64,000 bases of DNA from JAJDUF01 sp965214295 (lineage in GTDB: Bacteria; Chloroflexota; UBA11872; UBA12225; JAJDUF01): contig OZ243944.1 of the NCBI GenBank assembly GCA_965214295.1, positions 558,001 to 622,000 of the forward strand, given 5' to 3'. Of the stretch, positions 16,102 to 24,560 are shown one piece after another; the stretch's first letter is position 1; every line of letters begins with the position of its first letter. The notes under the pieces are model-generated. The model saw only the letters and a program-made list of their open reading frames with translations, searched no databases and had not been told where the DNA came from. Both the position numbers and the translations under genes were made by a program.

Positions 16102-16437
16102 ATGATGAGTAAAGAGCACATCAACGCACACGATCCACGCATCCGGCAGGCTCTCGTTGAACTGAAGGCGATGGTGAGGGAACGGTGGCCTGGAGCGAGC
16201 TTCGAGGTGTCACGAGGCGAAGACCCGGAGGGCATTTACCTTGATGCCACCGTGGACGTCGCGGACACCGACGAAGTGATGGACGTGGTGATTGACCGAT
16301 TACTGGAGTTGCAGGTCGAGGAAAGACTGCCGATTTATGTCATCGCTGGTCGTCCGCTAGAGCGGGTGCTTGCGTCCCTGTCATCAGCAGGGGCAGCGCA
16401 GCATGAGCTGGTGGGAAGCGTCAGCGCCAACCTGTAA
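16102..16437 (+). CDS. Partner of the HEPN protein, likely antitoxin-type
   Basis: 111 residues starting at the first of two ATGs, 3 bp after the HEPN stop. Acidic, with alternating strands and helices (ASFEVSRGEDPEGIYLDATV, DTDEVMDVVIDRLLELQVEE, LPIYVIAG). I have the impression of similar small proteins beside HEPN genes, but it lacks the GSxxxGxxxxxSDxD signature of MNT nucleotidyltransferases. Role as antitoxin is inferred from arrangement only. Confidence 0.65.
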   Translation: MMSKEHINAHDPRIRQALVELKAMVRERWPGASFEVSRGEDPEGIYLDATVDVADTDEVMDVVIDRLLELQVEERLPIYVIAGRPLERVLASLSSAGAAQHELVGSVSANL

Positions 16438-16607
16438 GCAGAGTCGCTGGGCAGTACTCGCGCCTCACCCCCCTCTCTATCCTTCCTGCAGGAGGAGAGA
16501 GGCGGTGGCCGCCCAATCGTTCCTATGCGACAACGTGCGAATCTACCCCCATGTCCTCCGGCTTTGGCAGCGACCAGGCGGAAGAGGTGGCAGCGCACGT
16601 CTCCGGC

Positions 16608-17129
16608 CTACTCCGCGGCCCTATCACGGCGCGGAGCCAGCATCACCGCCACGGCGGTCGCGACCGTGACCGCCGCCAGCGGCCCCCAGAAGGCATCCTC
16701 GGCCCTGACCGCATAGATGAAGCCACCGCCGAGTCCCAGGATGAGCAGACCGGTTTCGAGGCTGCTACGAACCAGTTTGGCCGCCAGGGCGGCGCAGACG
16801 AGGCTGTTGAGCGCGATCCATAGCCAGGAGAACGGCGCCGGAGTCCAGCCGAGGCCGGGCACCCCGATCAGCGCGTAGCCGGTCCAGGCTTGCGGGAACA
16901 GATCGAAGGCGAGATGCACGGCAACACCGAGACTCACGCTCATAGCAAACCAACGCCGTGGTAGCGACTGACTGCGCGCTACCCAGCTGAAGAGGATGCC
17001 GGGAACGAGCGGGCCGTGGGTAATGATCGAACGGTGTAGCAGGAAGCCCATCCGCTGGTCGATGTCCGGCAACTCCAAGCCCAGGGGCAGGCCGACGACA
17101 AGCGCGATCAGAGCCGGCAAATACTGCAT
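16608..17129 (-). CDS. YdjM-like membrane-bound metal-dependent hydrolase family protein
   Basis: 173 residues with four to five membrane segments. Conserved acidic and His residues sit where this family has them: ELPDIDQ (D22, D24), HRSIITHGP (H32, H38) and HLAFDLFPQ. Such proteins are predicted inner-membrane hydrolases. It begins 8 bp after the stop of the mandelate-racemase-family gene on the same strand and so is likely co-transcribed. Confidence 0.75.
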   Translation of the reverse strand: MQYLPALIALVVGLPLGLELPDIDQRMGFLLHRSIITHGPLVPGILFSWVARSQSLPRRWFAMSVSLGVAVHLAFDLFPQAWTGYALIGVPGLGWTPAPFSWLWIALNSLVCAALAAKLVRSSLETGLLILGLGGGFIYAVRAEDAFWGPLAAVTVATAVAVMLAPRRDRAAE

Positions 17130-17137
17130 CTCGGCAC

Positions 17138-18268
17138 TTACAGCGGGTACTGGCCGACCTGCTCGAACAGCCGCTCGAAGCGCGCAACATTATCCCAGTT
17201 GATCTCGCTACCGAGGCCAGGGCGGTCGGGCACCGCCGTTGTGCCACCCTCCATGTCTAGCAGCCCCTCCACCAGTACGTCCTCGACGAATAGCTCATGC
17301 ATGACCTGGTGCCCATCGGTGAGGTTGGGGATCGTCGCAAGGACCTGCAGGGCCGCCAGCGTGGAGAGGCCCGATTCGCCGATGACGCCGTGGCGGTTGA
17401 GCGCCAGCCCGCCGGCGGCAGCGACGGCCGCCGCCTTCTTGAGCGGCAACAGCCCGCCGGTTTCGTGGAAGCCCAGCACGATCACGTCGCTCGCCTGGCG
17501 CCGGATGACCTCCAGCACGTCGTAGTCGGTGAACACCGCTTGATCGAGCACGATAGGCACGTCTACCTGCTGGCGCAGGGACACCGCCCCGTCGAGATCG
17601 TGAAAGACTAGCGGCTGCTCGACCCAATCGAGGCCGAAGGGAGCCAGTTGCCGGATCATCCGTACCGCCGTGAGCCGATCCCAGGCCTCGTTCGCGTCAA
17701 TCCGCAGGCGCGGTCCATCGCCTACCGCCCCGCGCACAGCCTGCACGGCGGCGTAGTCTCGCTGCTCATCCACCCCGACCTTCATGTACAGGACATCGAA
17801 GCCGCGCCCGACGTACCGTTGCGCGTCGGCAGCGAGCGCCGCCGGCTCATCCCCTTGCAGAAAGCCGAACCAGGGAATCTCGTCGCGTACCTTCCCGCCC
17901 AGGAGGTTGTAGACCGGCTGGTTAAGCGCCTTGCCACAACTGTCCCAGAGCGCCATCTCGACCCCGGCGAACGCCTGATGCGCGAACCGGCGCTGGTTGC
18001 TCCAGGCCCCGCGCCGGAGCAGCTGCCCCAGGAGGTGTTCGATACGAAACGGGTCTGCGCCGAGGAGCAGCTGCTCGACCCCGTGGATCGCGGCGGCCGT
18101 CGCCACGGCCGACCGCGAGCCGCAAGCATCGCCGTAGCCGACGATACCCTCGTCCGTATGCACCTCGACCAGCACGTTGTTCGTGCCCGCCGGCGCACCG
18201 GGCGCCCAGACGTAGGGGCTGTGGTGCGGGATGGCCAGCGTGTGCGTCTTGACCGCCGTGATCTTCAT
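17138..18268 (-). CDS. Mandelate racemase/muconate lactonizing enzyme family protein (1)
   Basis: 376 residues. N-terminal capping domain (1-125) and a (beta/alpha)7-beta barrel. Barrel motifs: LYMKVGV with one catalytic Lys (the first Lys of the usual KxK is Tyr), RIDANEAW (metal Asp), WVEQPL (metal Glu) and VLDQAVF, where the usual third Glu is replaced by Asp/Gln. The group interconverts or dehydrates sugar acids, or epimerizes dipeptides. Start ATG 18268 matches the MKIT beginning typical of the family. Operon with the YdjM-like gene downstream. Confidence 0.88.
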   Translation of the reverse strand: MKITAVKTHTLAIPHHSPYVWAPGAPAGTNNVLVEVHTDEGIVGYGDACGSRSAVATAAAIHGVEQLLLGADPFRIEHLLGQLLRRGAWSNQRRFAHQAFAGVEMALWDSCGKALNQPVYNLLGGKVRDEIPWFGFLQGDEPAALAADAQRYVGRGFDVLYMKVGVDEQRDYAAVQAVRGAVGDGPRLRIDANEAWDRLTAVRMIRQLAPFGLDWVEQPLVFHDLDGAVSLRQQVDVPIVLDQAVFTDYDVLEVIRRQASDVIVLGFHETGGLLPLKKAAAVAAAGGLALNRHGVIGESGLSTLAALQVLATIPNLTDGHQVMHELFVEDVLVEGLLDMEGGTTAVPDRPGLGSEINWDNVARFERLFEQVGQYPL

Positions 18269-18435
18269 ACGCTTTCCCGTGCTGCCATCCTTACCATAGC
18301 GGCCTCACCCCCCGTCATTCCTCTGAAAATAGCCCCCATCCGTCATCGCGGCGGAAGCCGGAATCCACCTACTCCCGTCATTCCCGCGCACGCGGGAATC
18401 CAAGCGCCCGCCCGGCGACCGGTAGCCCCTTCCCT
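18269..18435. repeat. REP-like hairpin cluster
   Basis: At least two GTCATTCC...GGAATCC hairpins (about 18315-18403) followed by a CCCCTTCCCTTCAGGCAGAGGG remnant also seen at 8982-9008. No gene. Confidence 0.5.
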
Positions 18436-19677
18436 TCAGGCAGAGGGTTGGGAGTAGGTTCGATCTGCTGCCTGGTGTACGACCGCGCCGGCTTTCAGCA
18501 CTGCCAACGGTCGGCGCAGCGCCTCCAGATCGACGAGCGGGTCGGCCGCCAGCAGCACCAGATCGGCCGTGTAGCCCACCGCGACCCGCCCGCGGCGAGA
18601 AAGCCCCAACTGCTCGGCACCATTGCTGGTCACGGTGCGTAACGCCTCGGCATTCGAGAGACCCTGCGTAGTAAAGGCTTTGATCTCATCGAGCAGCACA
18701 TCGAACGACGTGTGAGTCGCGCCGCAGTCGGTGCCGCCCACGATGCTGAGTCCCAGGCGCTGGAAGGGGCCGACGTTGGTCAGGCGCGCCTCCAGCCGCT
18801 CGATGGCCGTGGGATCGTCCGGATTTGCGGCCTCCCCCACTTGACGGAAGTGCTGCGCCGTGAGGAAGCCACCATAGACGGTCGGGCAGACGGCGATGCC
18901 ACTATCGCGCACGCGCGCCGCCAAGGCCACGTCTACCCGTGTGCGGCCGTGTGGATCGAGGAAGCTCGCGTGCTCGATCATGTCCAAGCCGGCTGCAACC
19001 ACCCGCTCGATAGCCGCCGTAGCGTGGCAGTGCGCCGTGACCTTGATCCCGTTAGCGTGAGCGACCTCGCGGGCGGTACGCATCATCTCCAGGGATAGCT
19101 CGGCCCGATGTGGCTGCGTCCCCGGCGTCAACCCCCCGCCCGAGGCCATCAGCTTCACCCACTGGGCACCCCCCGCGATCTGCTGCTCGATCCGCGCACG
19201 TATCTCGGCCGGCGAGGCCACCTCACCGCCGAAGAAATGGCAATGACCCTGCGGCCGGCAGAGCGGTGCCCCGCTGCCGACGAGGTGTGGCCCGACGATG
19301 TGCCCCGTCGCGATCTCGGCTTGCAGCCGCGCCAGCAGTGCGGCCGGGGCGCCCACGTCGCGGACGGTCGTAATCCCGGCCCGGATCGCCACCCCCACGT
19401 TATGGCGAGCGACGGCGAGGTGCTGCTCGTCGCTCGCTGCCAGATAGCTCTGCCGCGGCGTGCCGCTGGCATCGAGAAAGCAATGCACGTGCGCGTCAAT
19501 CAACCCCGGTGCAAGATAGCATCCGCTCCCGTCGAGGCTTGGCCCGTTCCAAGGCGGCGCGTGAGCCAGGATATCGCGGATCAGCCCATCATCGATGACC
19601 ACCGCGCCCGGGCCGTCTACGCGCCCCCGCACCACGTCAACGAGGGCTACGTCGCGGATGAGCAGTGCCGTCCCCAT
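18436..19677 (-). CDS. Metal-dependent amidohydrolase (imidazolonepropionase/prolidase-like)
   Basis: 413 residues from ATG 19677; the frame is open 129 codons further but without supporting start or homology. Amidohydrolase-superfamily marks: PGLIDAHVHCF (metal HxH), VKLMASGG (metal-bridging Lys), KVTAHCHAT and MIEHASF (metal His), SIVGGTDCG (Asp), and a C-terminal beta domain ending in DLVLLAADPLVDLEAL. Likely hydrolyses a cyclic amide or dipeptide. Transcribed alone on the minus strand. Confidence 0.9.
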   Translation of the reverse strand: MGTALLIRDVALVDVVRGRVDGPGAVVIDDGLIRDILAHAPPWNGPSLDGSGCYLAPGLIDAHVHCFLDASGTPRQSYLAASDEQHLAVARHNVGVAIRAGITTVRDVGAPAALLARLQAEIATGHIVGPHLVGSGAPLCRPQGHCHFFGGEVASPAEIRARIEQQIAGGAQWVKLMASGGGLTPGTQPHRAELSLEMMRTAREVAHANGIKVTAHCHATAAIERVVAAGLDMIEHASFLDPHGRTRVDVALAARVRDSGIAVCPTVYGGFLTAQHFRQVGEAANPDDPTAIERLEARLTNVGPFQRLGLSIVGGTDCGATHTSFDVLLDEIKAFTTQGLSNAEALRTVTSNGAEQLGLSRRGRVAVGYTADLVLLAADPLVDLEALRRPLAVLKAGAVVHQAADRTYSQPSA

Positions 19678-20201
19678 TGTCGCTGTCCTACCTATACCGA
19701 CCCACGATCCGGTACCGAAAGATACCCGCTCCCAGCGCCGGCCGGCCACTGCCCGCCGCCGAACCAAGGCCCTGCGTAGACCGACTTGGTAGTATCCCAG
19801 GACGCCAGACAGGAGATACTCCGTGTAGCGGTGGATTGCGGTGGATTGCGGTAGACCCGTGGGACCGTGTAATTCACTGTGCCGAGGTGGTGCATTTCGT
19901 CGGCTATGGACGTTGCCACGGGAAGTTTGTGGGGAATGCCATCGTGTCCGTCGTGAAATGGCTCCCAGAGCCTCGTCTGCGGGAAGTCGTGGGTTTTGTC
20001 CGGAGCATGTGGATCGCAGATCGCTTGCGGTCGAGCAAGCTCCAATTGCACTGGAGGCGAGCATAATGGCACGGCATGACCGGCAACCGACTGGATTACT
20101 ACAGAGATTGATACACTGCTCAGAAGCCTCACCTACCCTGCCAGAGCACCACTCTCTGCGAAGAGACGCTAATATTTACCCTTACTGTAGGAAGACACCA
20201 C
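19678..20201 (+). other. Gene-poor region
   Basis: 524 bp with no convincing gene in either strand; frames are short and broken. It has a GGTGGATTGC direct duplication near 19831-19850 and lower GC content from about 20060 on. It may be the degraded front of the foreign segment holding the broken gene at 20202. Confidence 0.4.
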
Positions 20202-20481
20202 ATGGATACTGGACAGAACGAGCTTGCTGAGGAAGAAAAAGGCAGAAGTCAGCTAGTAGACCCATCTGACATCAAGAAACTTCCCCCGGAAGCTATTCTA
20301 TCGTTCTTTGCACACTCCGGCCCACAGAAAAAATCCTATTGTAGAGAAGATAACCGCTGAGAACATTAGTCAGATAATAGAGGCTCGTAGCAATGAGACG
20401 AATCAAGAATACAGTGATAGAAGGCACTTGCGGCTCATGGTCGCTCTATACTTGTTTCCTATTCTCTTTCGCTGGCGGTGA
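20202..20481 (+). pseudogene. Frameshifted small membrane-protein gene
   Basis: ATG 20202 opens MDTGQNELAEEEKGRSQLVD... to SGPQKK, where a run of six A (about 20329-20334) is followed by loss of frame. The continuation NPIVEKITAENISQIIEARS...LMVALYLFPILF is in another frame and stops at TGA 20479-20481. The acidic start and the IT-x-I-x-QII-x-hydrophobic tail resemble DUF2335-type small membrane proteins, from memory. Lower GC than its neighbours. Could be a real mutation, a homopolymer sequencing error, or programmed slippage. Confidence 0.5.
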
Positions 20482-20594
20482 AATTCACCGGCCCTGAGTC
20501 GGCTCGAATAGCGTGGCGCATTTCATACGGATTTGAGCCAGGTGAGGAGAACACAACACCACCCACGACATATATCCAACTCCGGCGCGGGGCA

Positions 20595-22970
20595 TCATCG
20601 CCGTCCGTCCAAGTCGAAGCTGCCTTCCCAAACGCGGCCTTCTCCCGGTACGAACTGTCCGGTTCTGATGCTGGCGATGTCATAGCCGGGGAGGGCGACA
20701 ATCGCCATGCACTTGCCCTCGAACATCGCGCCGCGTCGGTCGAAGGCAAAGTCCAGGTTGTCGAAACCGTACTGCTTGCGGCGGTCCGGCAGGTCACGCT
20801 CATCGGCGGGGATGAGGTGCAGAAAGAAGTAGGCATCAGTGTCGGCGGGAGCGCACGGCTCCTTGAGGTAAACCAGGATCTTTTCGTGCCGGTACACGTC
20901 GAATTGCGAACGGACAACAGGATCGCCCGCTTTCTGAATGATGATCGTGCCTAGCCCATCCAACCCGATGTCGTTTTTCCAGAAGGTGTACTCCTTGCCG
21001 GCCCGATGGCCTACTCTGATCCAAATTATAGGGTACTCCGGGAGTCGGAAGACCATCAGGCACTTCCCATCGAACGTCACACCCTTCTCGCCAAAGTCGA
21101 AGTACAGATTGCGACGATATGCGCCCCGCTGCTTGACATATACGGGCAGATCGTTCGCATCAATGGGAGTGATTGACAGCACGAAAAGATCCGATATGTC
21201 ACCGGGTTCGCACGATTCGTTGACGTAGGTGAGCGTGTTTTCGTGTTGGTCTCTGTACACGTCGAATCCCCGGCCGCTGGCGATCGGATCGCCCGCCGCC
21301 GCTGTGCGGTATGCTTGCCGGTAGGCGTCGGCTATGGCGTCGTCCACCAGCGACAAGTCGAGCGCGGCGACGCTCAGTACCGTGTTGTTATAGACCTCGC
21401 GGGTATGTATGACAGGAGCGAATACGTCTACCTTCCTTCCGTCCCGATAGTCCTTGAAGTGATTAGTGATATAGAAATCTGTGATGGCCTCCCCTTTGCG
21501 GTTGAGATTTATCCTCTGCCTGTCCGACTTTGGAAGGAGCCTGTAGTTCCGAGAGTCATGACCATTCGTAGCCCTCACGTGTATAGAGGCGTCGGGATAC
21601 GTTTCCAGCAGCCAGCGCAGCCCATCGATGTACGAAGTCCCCCAGTATTCCATGGGATACTGTCCGGTCAGCCGGCCCGGCGTCTCACGGTCAACCAAGA
21701 AGTTGAAATAGGTTTGTTGATAGGGATGAATCTGGACCATCTGTATGACGACGACGCCCAGGCCCGCTGCCGCGAGGGCGTACACCGCGGCGCGGGCATC
21801 CGGACGCCCCCAGGCGGACGCCAGCCAATGCAGTCCGAACGCTGCCAGCAGACAGAACGGCGCATAGAGAAAGTACATCTGCCGCCATCCGTTGTACATG
21901 GTTGGGGTCACTGCGACGGCGGCGGCGATGGGCAGAATCAGGCAGCCGATGAGCAGGAAGCCGAATTTCAGGTCGACATTCCGCAGGGCGGCCAGGGGAT
22001 TGATCAACCCCCGGCGTATGACGGCGGCCATTCCAACGATGCCCAGCAGGAGCGCGACGGGCGGGGTCGTGATGGCGACCCACGTTGGGATGTAGTGAGG
22101 CGGCAGGTCGTTTCCGTTTATCAGCTCGCCCCGGAACAGCTGTGGGAAGACGCTGGGGTGGTGGGATAGCGTGGCGAACATCTCGATTACGCGCCCAACG
22201 GGGTCCGCCCAGAGATAGGGGAGGGTGGCGTACAGCGTGAGCGTTGTCGCTAGCGCGAAGACGCCGCCGGTGAGCAGCCGCGCGTGCCGCCCCACCGAGT
22301 CACGCAGCAAGTCCAGAGCGCTTATGGCAAGCACGGCGGCGAACAAGAATACCCCCAATATGCGAATGTTGACGAGAATCCCAACGGCCACGCCGCACAG
22401 CAGGAAGGCCCCTACCGTGTCTTTCCTAAACGCCCTGTGCGCGAGGAACAGGGCGATCATAAACATGGAGAGTAAGGGTAAGTCCTTGGTGTTGACGAAC
22501 GATTCCGCGTACATGCGCGGATGAAGCAGAAACAGCAGCATGGCGATCAGCGCGATGATGGTGCTGCCGAACAGCCTACGCGCCAGCAGATAGCAGCAGA
22601 ATCCGCCCGCTATGAAGAACAGGTGCGTCAGAAAGTGGCGACTAAGCAAGATGGCGCGTGTATCGTCCTGCAGCCCCAAGACGCGCTCGGCAATCAGCAG
22701 CGGCATCTCGAACGCCGTGCCGTAGAACTTGTCGTGGTTTCTGAGAAGCTCGTCGTCTTCGCCCAGAACGTAGCTGATCGTCTCCAGCGCGATTCCGCGC
22801 TGATAGAACTCGTCCCAAGAGACGCCGTAGTCGTCGAGGACGGCGACGCCCACCGCCACGAAGACCGCGCATACGGCGAGCGCCCAAACCTGATGCGGAA
22901 CGCGGGCCGCGCGGGAACGAGTTGCCCCGGATAACGCCCCAACAGTCTGCGGCGAGAGCGATTTCATCAT
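20595..22970 (-). CDS. GT39/PMT-like membrane glycosyltransferase with two C-terminal repeats
   Basis: 791 residues. About ten membrane helices in the first 430 residues, with an early lumenal acidic motif YGVSWDEFYQRG (about 48-59) as in polyprenyl-phosphate-sugar glycosyltransferases. After the membrane part come a soluble domain and two homologous repeats of about 95 residues (cores DGKCLMVFRLPEYPIIWIRV and EGKCMAIVALPGYDIASIRT). It probably moves a sugar onto a cell-surface acceptor outside the membrane. No ribosome-binding site precedes the double ATG. Isolated. Confidence 0.82.
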   Translation of the reverse strand: MMKSLSPQTVGALSGATRSRAARVPHQVWALAVCAVFVAVGVAVLDDYGVSWDEFYQRGIALETISYVLGEDDELLRNHDKFYGTAFEMPLLIAERVLGLQDDTRAILLSRHFLTHLFFIAGGFCCYLLARRLFGSTIIALIAMLLFLLHPRMYAESFVNTKDLPLLSMFMIALFLAHRAFRKDTVGAFLLCGVAVGILVNIRILGVFLFAAVLAISALDLLRDSVGRHARLLTGGVFALATTLTLYATLPYLWADPVGRVIEMFATLSHHPSVFPQLFRGELINGNDLPPHYIPTWVAITTPPVALLLGIVGMAAVIRRGLINPLAALRNVDLKFGFLLIGCLILPIAAAVAVTPTMYNGWRQMYFLYAPFCLLAAFGLHWLASAWGRPDARAAVYALAAAGLGVVVIQMVQIHPYQQTYFNFLVDRETPGRLTGQYPMEYWGTSYIDGLRWLLETYPDASIHVRATNGHDSRNYRLLPKSDRQRINLNRKGEAITDFYITNHFKDYRDGRKVDVFAPVIHTREVYNNTVLSVAALDLSLVDDAIADAYRQAYRTAAAGDPIASGRGFDVYRDQHENTLTYVNESCEPGDISDLFVLSITPIDANDLPVYVKQRGAYRRNLYFDFGEKGVTFDGKCLMVFRLPEYPIIWIRVGHRAGKEYTFWKNDIGLDGLGTIIIQKAGDPVVRSQFDVYRHEKILVYLKEPCAPADTDAYFFLHLIPADERDLPDRRKQYGFDNLDFAFDRRGAMFEGKCMAIVALPGYDIASIRTGQFVPGEGRVWEGSFDLDGRR

Positions 22971-23136
22971 ACGATGATCCGTATACCCTAATGGAGGTGA
23001 TAGCTACTATTCATTAATAATCCGCCCAGTATTTGGCCCCTGCTGTGCAGCAGCGCCGCCACCCCATGCTATAGTGTCCCGCCGGGTATCCTGACCTTGT
23101 TACCGTACCCGACTGGTCCACCGCGTGGACACCACG

Positions 23137-23853
23137 ATGACTGCCAAATCGCTTCTCAAATCCCGTCCTCCCGGCAAATACGCGCGCCTCGCGCCGCTAC
23201 CCGATCCGCCCAAGGCCCCCGACGCCATGCAACAGCTCCCCTCCATCTCCAGAGCGTACTTGATCCTCGACACCTACTTCCAGCGGCGGCCTGACGTATT
23301 CGTCGGTGGTGACGGCTACCTCTGCTACGACACTCGCGACACCACCGGCTGGGTCAAGCCCGATTGCCTGGTCGCGTTCGGGGTGGACCCTGTGGCCATT
23401 TTCGAGCGCAACGGCTACGTGATGAGCGAGGTCGGCAAGCCGCCGGACTTCGTACTGGAAGTGGCCTCGGCGAGCACGGGGCGACGCGATTACACCGCCA
23501 AGCGCGCCATCTATGCCGAGTACGGTGTGGGCGAATACTGGCGCTTCGACCGCACCGGGGGACGCTACCACGACCGGCCGCTATCCGGCGACCAACTGGT
23601 CAATGACCGGTATGAGCCACTCCCGCTGGACACCGGCACGGACGGGGTGATCCGGGGCTACAGCCCGGTGCTGGGGCTGGAGTTGCATTGGGATACCGGT
23701 ATGCTGCGGTTCTACGACCCGGTGGCAGGTGACTACCTCCCCGATCTACGACAAGCTGAAGCCCGGCGCGAGGACGCCGAGGCGCAGCGGGATGCCGCCG
23801 AAACCCTGGTAGAGCGGCTCCGCGAGCAGCTCCGCCGGCTGCAATCCGACTAA
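23137..23853 (+). CDS. Uma2 family (DUF820) PD-(D/E)XK nuclease-like protein (1)
   Basis: 238 residues from ATG 23137 (a GTG 12 bp upstream is possible). Nuclease-fold residues: KPDCLVAF (Asp), DFVLEVAS (Glu), and KRAIYAEYGVGEYW after it. The tail from about 205 is a charged coiled coil (EARREDAEAQRDAAETLVER), common in this family. Uma2 proteins are abundant in cyanobacteria and Chloroflexota, with no established function. Stands alone. Confidence 0.88.
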   Translation: MTAKSLLKSRPPGKYARLAPLPDPPKAPDAMQQLPSISRAYLILDTYFQRRPDVFVGGDGYLCYDTRDTTGWVKPDCLVAFGVDPVAIFERNGYVMSEVGKPPDFVLEVASASTGRRDYTAKRAIYAEYGVGEYWRFDRTGGRYHDRPLSGDQLVNDRYEPLPLDTGTDGVIRGYSPVLGLELHWDTGMLRFYDPVAGDYLPDLRQAEARREDAEAQRDAAETLVERLREQLRRLQSD

Positions 23854-23887
23854 TCAAGAGCGACCCACCGTCTCTCGCAGCGCGTAG

Positions 23888-24319
23888 TTACGGGCCGACC
23901 GGTTGGCGCCGTGGCGGCTCGACGGTGCATTCGGGCAAGGCGCGCAGAATGGCCTCGGGGCCGGAGGGCGCGTACACTGCCAGCACGACCAGCTCCCCAG
24001 CGCCCGTATTGACCGTCGCGTGATAGGCGCCAGCGGGGATATGCACCAGCATCCCCGGCCCTACTTCCCGCGTGACCGGCTCGCCGTCCACCTCCACCAT
24101 CTGCTGGGCGGTGCCCTTGATGATGTAGAGAATCTCCTCACTGCCGGGGTGATTATGTCGCACGTGGCCCTGGCCCGGCGCCACGGTGACCACGCCGGTA
24201 CTGAACCGTTCGGCGCCGGTCACGCGCGGCTCCGAGAGCCAGTTGAGCCGTCCCCATTCGAAACATTGCGTCTCGACATCGGCAGCTTCGACAAAGGTGA
24301 GCTTCCGGGCGGTACTCAC
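23888..24319 (-). CDS. Cupin-domain protein
   Basis: 143 residues from GTG 24319, with an excellent AGGAGG seven bases upstream. Cupin motifs: G-x5-H-x-H (GHVRHNHPGSEEILYIIKG, metal His and Glu) and the second P-G-x5-P-x2-H-x3-N block (VHIPAGAYHATVNTG). Single-domain cupins bind metal and act as dioxygenases, isomerases or sensors; substrate undetermined. Alone on the minus strand. Confidence 0.88.
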   Translation of the reverse strand: MSTARKLTFVEAADVETQCFEWGRLNWLSEPRVTGAERFSTGVVTVAPGQGHVRHNHPGSEEILYIIKGTAQQMVEVDGEPVTREVGPGMLVHIPAGAYHATVNTGAGELVVLAVYAPSGPEAILRALPECTVEPPRRQPVGP

Positions 24320-24477
24320 AATCCACCTCCTGAGCCGGATTCATTGGCCACAGCGCACACAAAGCATGATACCGACTCGGTGATGGTCCCCGGATTCCCA
24401 CTTGCGCGGGAATTACGGGCAGGACAGCAGCCCCCCTCTCTAGCGCTTGGCGCTGGAGCGGGGGCCGGGTGACGAAC

Positions 24478-24555
24478 CAAAGCCGCACCACTCGCGGACC
24501 AAAACTCCGGCCATGCTGGACAGACAGCGGGGACCTGCGACCGCCGGAGTTTTGG
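24478..24555. repeat. Half of one palindromic element plus a complete second-family palindrome
   Basis: 24478-24497 is the left half of the guaA-type palindrome (CCAAAGCCGCACCACTCGCGG). At 24499-24555 is a palindrome with 13-bp arms CCAAAACTCCGGC and a 31-nt loop. The loop matches, in reverse complement, the loop of the inner palindrome at 44941-45007, and the upstream 60 bp also match. The right half of the outer element is missing; the lower-GC CAP segment starts right there. Confidence 0.75.
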
Positions 24556-24560
24556 GGAGA

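Noticed and set aside
19678..20064. N-terminal extension of the amidohydrolase
   Set aside because: 129 extra codons of non-homologous, compositionally different sequence; the ATG at 19677 gives the family's normal start.
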